Shown piece by piece: positions 58,344 to 64,000 of a stretch of DNA of 64,000 bases (position 1 is the stretch's first letter; each line of letters opens with the position of its first letter). The position numbers and the translations under genes are program-made. This DNA comes from Magicicada septendecula (lineage: Eukaryota > Arthropoda > Insecta > Hemiptera > Cicadidae). Location of the stretch: the NCBI GenBank assembly GCA_034769895.1, contig CM068367.1:346417611-346481610 (forward strand), given 5' to 3'. The notes beneath the pieces were generated by a model. It worked only from the letters and a program-made list of their open reading frames with translations, was not told the DNA's origin and did not search any database.

Positions 58344-60904
58344 GTGCATGAAGAAATAAACTGTAGAAAAAGTGTTTGAATATATGTGTGTGTAATTCGT
58401 TTAACATCAAATTACTAATTTTACACACATTTCAATTTCTTTAATAGCTCACCAAAATATAATATAAGTACCTTTTATGAACACGATGTCTTGTTTTGCT
58501 CTTTCCGCAAGTTTATAAATAAATTGTACGCAGGTGTACGTTTTTACATTGATATTTTACATTATTCAATCTAAACGTGTTATATTTACAGCTTCCACGA
58601 TGTTTGTATGTTACTATGATCCGTATCCACTTCAAGTACAAAGAGTGTGTCCTATCGAAAAAATGTTTGGTATTGTTTGGTTTACAAATTAATGGTGTTG
58701 ATGCGTTGCTATGGCGATCAGGTTTTCATATTTGATACTAGCCCCGTGCGTAGTAATATTACATCTTTATTGCTACGCACAACTGCTATATGATAACTAC
58801 TGTATAACGAAAAGGGAGAATAGCCTATATATCACATTTCATTTGCTATTTGCTGGTAAGCACAGAATGAACTTGGTAGTCGTAGAGAGATCATATTTTA
58901 AAACGACTTACGAAAAGAAAAATCAAATTCAACGAAACGTATCAACAAACAGATTCAGAGTTAATTCAATGAAGGCTATACTGAAAATACAGTACAAGAC
59001 ATGTTAATTACCACATATTGTTAATGGACAGAAATAAATTTCTGGTTTTTGTACAGGAATAAAAAAAATATGACTGGGTCACAAATAAGAATGGAGCAAT
59101 TTAAAACACAGTGTAATTTGTTATTGTTGGTTCAATTTGTTGTTTATTCTTAAATATGTGCCCTGGATTTTGAGGAATCATATCTTCATAATACTAATTC
59201 CAGAAGAAGCATTATGGCAACCATTCCAGTTGTCATAATCTCGAATGTGGTAAGTGTCCTTGTTTCATAGTTCATAATACGGCAATCCTACATGTAAAGT
59301 CAATTGTTCATGTCGTCTTCCGTAAGTTTACGCCACGTAACTTCCGTTCCATGAGCACTGATATTTTGCAAATGTTTACACTTCCGGAAAACTTTCTAAT
59401 TAGTTTTTACCATTTAAGGAAATTTACTTTTATTATTTATGAACATATTTTAAATTACTTTTGGTTTCTGCTATTTTAACATTAAATAACTTTAACAAGT
59501 TAAACAGCAATAGCCGAGCAATAACATAATACTGGAATATACAACTGTTCCGTGTGCTAGGTGAAAGAATTAATATAGGCCTACTTTTTAAAGGAGGAAA
59601 TAAAATGTCGACAAAAGTTTAACGTTTCGGACCTGTTTAATATTTTTTTATTTGAAAACTTAACGCATGACACACTACCTTTAAACAATTAGGTGATAAC
59701 AGATAATCTTTTTTTATCCATAGACGTGTCGTATCAGCAAGCGGCAGACTGTCTGTAAACATAAGTACCTTAGTGTGTGGTGAAACACAAGAAGATGTAC
59801 TGATAAAGTAGAGCAACTGATAATTGGAATGACACAACTTGCAGTATAGACAAAAATTCAACCTTATCGCCTTTGATAAAACGATTCCAAGAAATCTAGA
59901 ATATGCTGTTTAGAAAATAAAATGGGTCAACTCGACTGTACAAAAACGCATGAAATCTGTTGCGCTCTTGACGCCTCTCGTGAATTTTCCCAGTTTTTAT
60001 TATAGACTGAGGATTTACTCATTACTTTATATACATAGACCATTCGATCTTCAAAATTGAATCGATCCATTCTCTTCAATGCTAAGACGTTTCATAAAAG
60101 TTTATGGTAAAAGCAGTTATCACTTGAACATTTTTTGACAGAACTCTCTTTAATTACAGACCCTTCAGATAACTTTGAAAGATCGGCACAAAATGTCTTT
60201 GAGACATAAGTACCTTTTTAAAACATTACATAAGACCTAATTAACACATATAATGAAGAAATAAAATAACAGTCAATATTACTGGACGTTTACAACAACA
60301 AAATGTGATATTTTGTTAATAACAAATAAAACCTTAACTATTTTTTAATTTACTAGGGTGTAATGGAAAAGATGATACTAATATACTTTTGAAACAAAAA
60401 TGTAAACTTAATTACTTTAGAGACGATTAACAATATCTTTTTATACAGGAGGTAAAATCTCGAAATCAATTTAATTTCGTCGCATGTTTGTCACCTGAAT
60501 TATTTGAGTAACAATTTCTGCAGTGTTATCTTTATATGCTGCATTAGCATTTGTTTCTTGTTACAATACTACGTCTAGAGAATACTTGCTACATGAACGT
60601 TTAATAAGAGGACTTTATCTAATTATAAATTAACTATACTTCAATGATGCATCTGTAGTTGGAACGTGAACGTACGGAATTTGTTACCATATGTTTTTGT
60701 TGTATTGATCAGAGTAGCGAACTCGCATATAAAAATTTATACTTACAGTGAATTTTGGCTATTAAGGTATACATTATTGCGGGTAGTTTACCTGTAACGT
60801 TTTACGTTTTAACAAGATTAGAGTACTTAAAAATTCATTTAAACTTTTTCAAGCAATGGTAATTGTTAAAAATAAAATAATTTGTTGCAGACAATAAAAT
60901 TATA
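58344..60904. other. Unrecognised AT-rich intergenic sequence
   Basis: No ORF here has a known domain, and no transposon terminus or repeat structure was seen. Confidence 0.5.
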
Positions 60905-61460
60905 ATTTTTTGAACGAGGAAGCGAGTTCTTAGGGTTTAACTCGGCCGTTCGGCATGTGTCCGTCTGTCTGTCTAAGTAATTGGAGTATGTTTCACGATA
61001 ACTTTTGAACGCATCAAGCGATTTTCGCAAAAGTTAGCACACATGTCCGCACTTTATCCTACAGAACCTTGTTGTTTTTTAGATTGATCACCCCAAAAAT
61101 AGGACGTCGAGTCAAAATTGTGAAAAAATCGCAAAATCGCATGTGAGGTATCAAATTAAAGGGAATTTAAACCTAAATCTGAATATAGTGTTCATTTTTG
61201 AAATTTTCGAAGTTCTTGGACGTTAGCGCCTAAAACGTTGGTAAAATTTTTGTTAAAATCACAAAAAGTCATGAGGCATATTAAGTTAAAGCCATTTTAA
61301 CTAAAATCTGAATGTAATATTTGGACTCTAAGAACCAGTAAAGAGATCACAAATTTTTTTAAAAGTGAAAATCCAACTGGGTGTCAGATTAAAAGGAATT
61401 GTAACCCAAATCCGAATATGCCTAAGTGTTTGCGTTTATTGTATGATTGTGTGCTCTGCA
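60905..61460 (+). repeat. Degenerate interspersed repeat with decayed internal units
   Basis: It begins with a low-complexity GTCCGTCTGTCTGTC stretch and ATAACTTTTGAACGC, which resembles a repeat I have seen in other arthropod sequences. Three related segments follow near 61148, 61273 and 61380, each with a GG(T/C)(A/G)TxxxxTTAAA(A/G)G-like start and an AAATC(T/C)GAAT(A/G)T-like end. Spacing is irregular (about 125 and 107 bases), so this is an old tandem array or fragments of one element. Confidence 0.45.
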
Positions 61461-62534
61461 GTTGTTATGTTACTAAAGAAATATTAGAGTAATCGGAACG
61501 TGTATGTAATTTTTTCCGCAATTGGAAAATTGTCTAATAACGAAATTTATGTAATAGTAAATGTACTTAGTTCAAAATAGTGAGCGAATTCTGCAGCTCA
61601 GGGAGCATAGGCCTACTAGTTTACAATTTGCATGATTTAACGCAACATAGAGATATTTTAAAAAACTGTACTCATGGCATCTGAAAATAAAACGAAGTCT
61701 TGATGTAAATCATTTCTTGTGTGTAAGGAGCAGTTTGTTATAATAGGCTACATAAAATATAAACGAGCTTGTTGGTTTTTGTTTATAGGTTGTTGCCTAA
61801 TAGTACCGGTTGCTCTAATCGTAGCGGTCAGATCCATTTTGTATTACTGAATAAATTGTAAGAATATTCAATTAATAAAGTTGCGTTAGTGGCAATAATC
61901 ACAAACAGAAATTATACTGTTGCACTATAGAAAAAATTCCCAATTAGCGGTTTGAAGCTTCACAGCTCATCTTCAGGTCAGAAATGTATGAAATATCGGA
62001 GTGGTGTGCAACAGTGTAATATCTATTTGAATAAATTGGTTTTACCCAAAAAAATAATTTAGGCGAAGTTAAAAAAATGTTGAAAGGTAGCTTAAGCTGT
62101 TTCAACAATTTGGTGGGAGAACTGGGTCTGAGGTCAAGTGCTGAAAATACTCGAGTCCTTAGGACTGTGAAGTGCTAGAGGTGGGTGGTACTGTGCGAGT
62201 GTTTTGTACACATTCTCACTTCTTCATATAGAATAACCAAACAGTTTTTAATTTTTCCCATCTTGCTGATCAGAATGCCTAGTTCTTTTGCTTTGATGAT
62301 CAAAAAGATTCGTTGCTTTGACTTTGTCTAATCAAATGAGCATTCTCTCCGTTTATAGTTGATGGAGAAGCGTTACAACACCAAATGAAATCTAGTATGA
62401 GGAATCAAGAGTTGTTGCATCGAGAACTTTACATACGCCGGATCCACTTATTGGACGTGTGTATCCTACGTGCTTGTAACTTTCAAGTTAGCCAATTGCA
62501 AGAAAAAATTTTAGGGAGGTTCTTTAGCGTACTC
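61461..62534. other. Unrecognised intergenic sequence
   Basis: No gene. On the minus strand near 61955-61985 there is CTGAAGATGAGC ... CTTCAAAC, which resembles the motif in the foldback at 57.9-58.3 kb. Nothing else could be supported. Confidence 0.4.
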
Positions 62535-62542
62535 GCTTAAAT

Positions 62543-63201
62543 CAGGGCTTCTCAAACGTTTCCACTTGGCGACCCCCTTTACCAGAGGAAATATTTTCTC
62601 GGCTCTGTGTATAGAGGTACATAGACTAGGAATATAAATTAAAACATTTGCTTGTAATAAATCATAAATAAAATTTATTCGAAGCAATTCTTCAGTATAC
62701 ATACCAATATAATTTTACTATGTATTAAAGACAAAGCCAAATATTCATACTAATGAGCTGGGTGTGCTTGTTTACTGTTACATAAAGACTTAAAACCTTG
62801 GTTGAATATTTGATACAGCAGGACGTAGAGCTTCTTCAACGTTTAGTAGAGTTGCCCGATTTTTTTGTTTTATAAACGTTAATGCTGAAAATACCGCTTC
62901 ACATAAGTACGTAGTACAAAATGGTAGAAGTATTTTTAGGGCAATTTCAGAAAGTGTTGGAAGTTCAGTCCTAATCCCGAGCCAAAAGTCATTTAACAAT
63001 TTTTCGAAAAACTCGAGTTTTAAACCGTAGAACGGTTTTACGATAAAACACTATAATTCAAGACATACACTCTTTTACTATCATAAACTCACAGACATAC
63101 TGTACATGTAGTGTTGTCAAACTGGTTTTGAATTAATTTTCGATCGTTGCGCGTCCAGGAATTTTTTTGTTTTTCTAAAATTTCTGCGACCCACACTTCT
63201 G
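62543..63201 (-). mobile_element. Internally deleted hAT transposon (ZBED/SPIN-like)
   Basis: A 659-bp element flanked by an exact 8-bp target duplication GCTTAAAT (62535-62542 and 63202-63209). The left end begins CAGGGCTTCTCAAACG and continues TTGGCGACCCCC; the right end, read inward, begins CAGAAGTGTGGGTCGC. Both are typical of this hAT group. It retains only the C-terminal piece of a minus-strand transposase, so it has lost most of its coding region. Confidence 0.88.
62790..62999 (-). pseudogene. hAT transposase C-terminal fragment
   Basis: About 69 residues of the hAT dimerisation domain: DFWLGIRTELPTLSEIALK, LLPFCTTYLCEAVFSALT (with the conserved Glu) and a SNIQPRF end with a natural stop. 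This matches transposase-derived proteins of the ZBED5/FAM200 type. Everything N-terminal is absent. Confidence 0.85.
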
Positions 63202-64000
63202 GCTTAAATCGCACAGGATCTAGTTCAATTCAGTGACACTAGTTTAATCAGATGGGTACGAAGTATTTGAAAATGAAGTAATCACATAAACACAGTGATA
63301 ACTTACACCGACTAGCCTTACTTGTTCGTCAGTCTAAAGGTTGACGCTTAGACTGCAGCGAATTGTGAACACGAGTCTGTCAGGATTATGAATCTGAGGA
63401 GGACTTCAGTTTGCTACCGTGTCCATTTTCCTTTCCGTTACCATTGTCTGAATGCAACCAAGGCCAGTATGGGCGGTGGTAGGAAATCCAGGGTAGGTTG
63501 ACCTCGAACTTGCACTTTACACAGCTCCTTGCTAATGACCTAAACGTCAGCGTTCTGGGTTACTTCCTCTCCCAGCGAACCGAGAACGAGGCTACCCAAC
63601 AACTTGGTCGGCAGTTCCAGCAGAAAGTCGACGAGTCAGACGCAAGTCGAGCGCTCTGACAAAGTCGTGATTATTTCACATGCACTTGTACTTGCGTAAC
63701 TACAACTCCACTTATCACTTGAGTCGCACGGACGTCTGCTGCGATACATTGTCTGGGTTTGATGCATCATAAATAAAGCGCTTGTTTGTTTAACGTGCTC
63801 TTTAATTAAAGGTAAAACATACGGTGATATAAATTTAATTCAGACGATTACGTGTCATTAATTATATGTCTGTAACCAGCCAGACGCAAATGGCCGGATT
63901 TTCAGTTCATAAACAGACCTTCCTAACTATTATCCAAAGCAACAGAGTAGTAAGCGCCATAACGTTGCTGTAGAAAATTATAACAGGATAATTTAGCATT
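63202..64000. other. Less AT-rich flank, no gene recognised
   Basis: 63330-63760 is visibly richer in G and C than the rest of the right flank. No exon, splice pattern or RNA gene could be supported. It may be host regulatory or repeat sequence. Confidence 0.35.

Overview
The window is repeat-rich, AT-rich nuclear DNA of an arthropod, most likely an insect with a large genome. The grounds are the element repertoire (Gypsy-type LTR retrotransposons, a P-like THAP element, ZMYM1-like and ZBED-like hAT remnants, a decayed LINE) and a primer-binding site that matches the 3' end of insect tRNA-Lys(CTT). I see no convincing host gene, no tRNA or rRNA gene and no CRISPR array.

Layout. 1-862 is non-coding with one inverted repeat. 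863-4173 is the right part of a decayed hAT transposon (ZMYM1-like transposase in several frames), with a 39-bp-period foldback block near its right end. 4179-47441 is one old, deleted Gypsy-like element (family A) that everything else in this stretch has entered: a 1,851-bp internally deleted P-like element sits in its 5' LTR (4514-6364, 8-bp target duplication), and a 38-kb composite sits in its 3' LTR. That composite is element B (9112-47344). Its 5' LTR carries a tandem array of a third family, C (10592-37103). Its 3' LTR carries a nearly solo LTR of a C-like family (43176-46080).

The C array reads: partial internal region - LTR - internal - LTR - internal - LTR, with about 2.89-kb LTRs. 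C has gag (no CCHC knuckle; Asn/Arg/Gly-rich tail), a textbook -1 frameshift signal (TTTAAAC plus hairpin) into protease, then RT-RNase H and integrase, split by two frame breaks shared by all three copies. Copies 1 and 3 are nearly identical while the middle copy differs. Each copy with a full gag region also has its own lesion.

47442-64000 is mostly unrecognised AT-rich intergenic sequence. It holds a perfect 34-bp palindrome (49423-49497), a 5'-truncated LINE on the minus strand (about 50861-52790), a large imperfect foldback (57821-58343), degenerate tandem repeats near 61.2 kb, and a 659-bp internally deleted hAT with an exact 8-bp target duplication (62543-63201).

None of the elements looks fully autonomous. 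The most informative features are the insertion chronology, the shared-LTR array with its odd left junction, the frameshift cassette and the P-like deletion derivative. Percent identities and ages were not computed; similarity statements are by eye.
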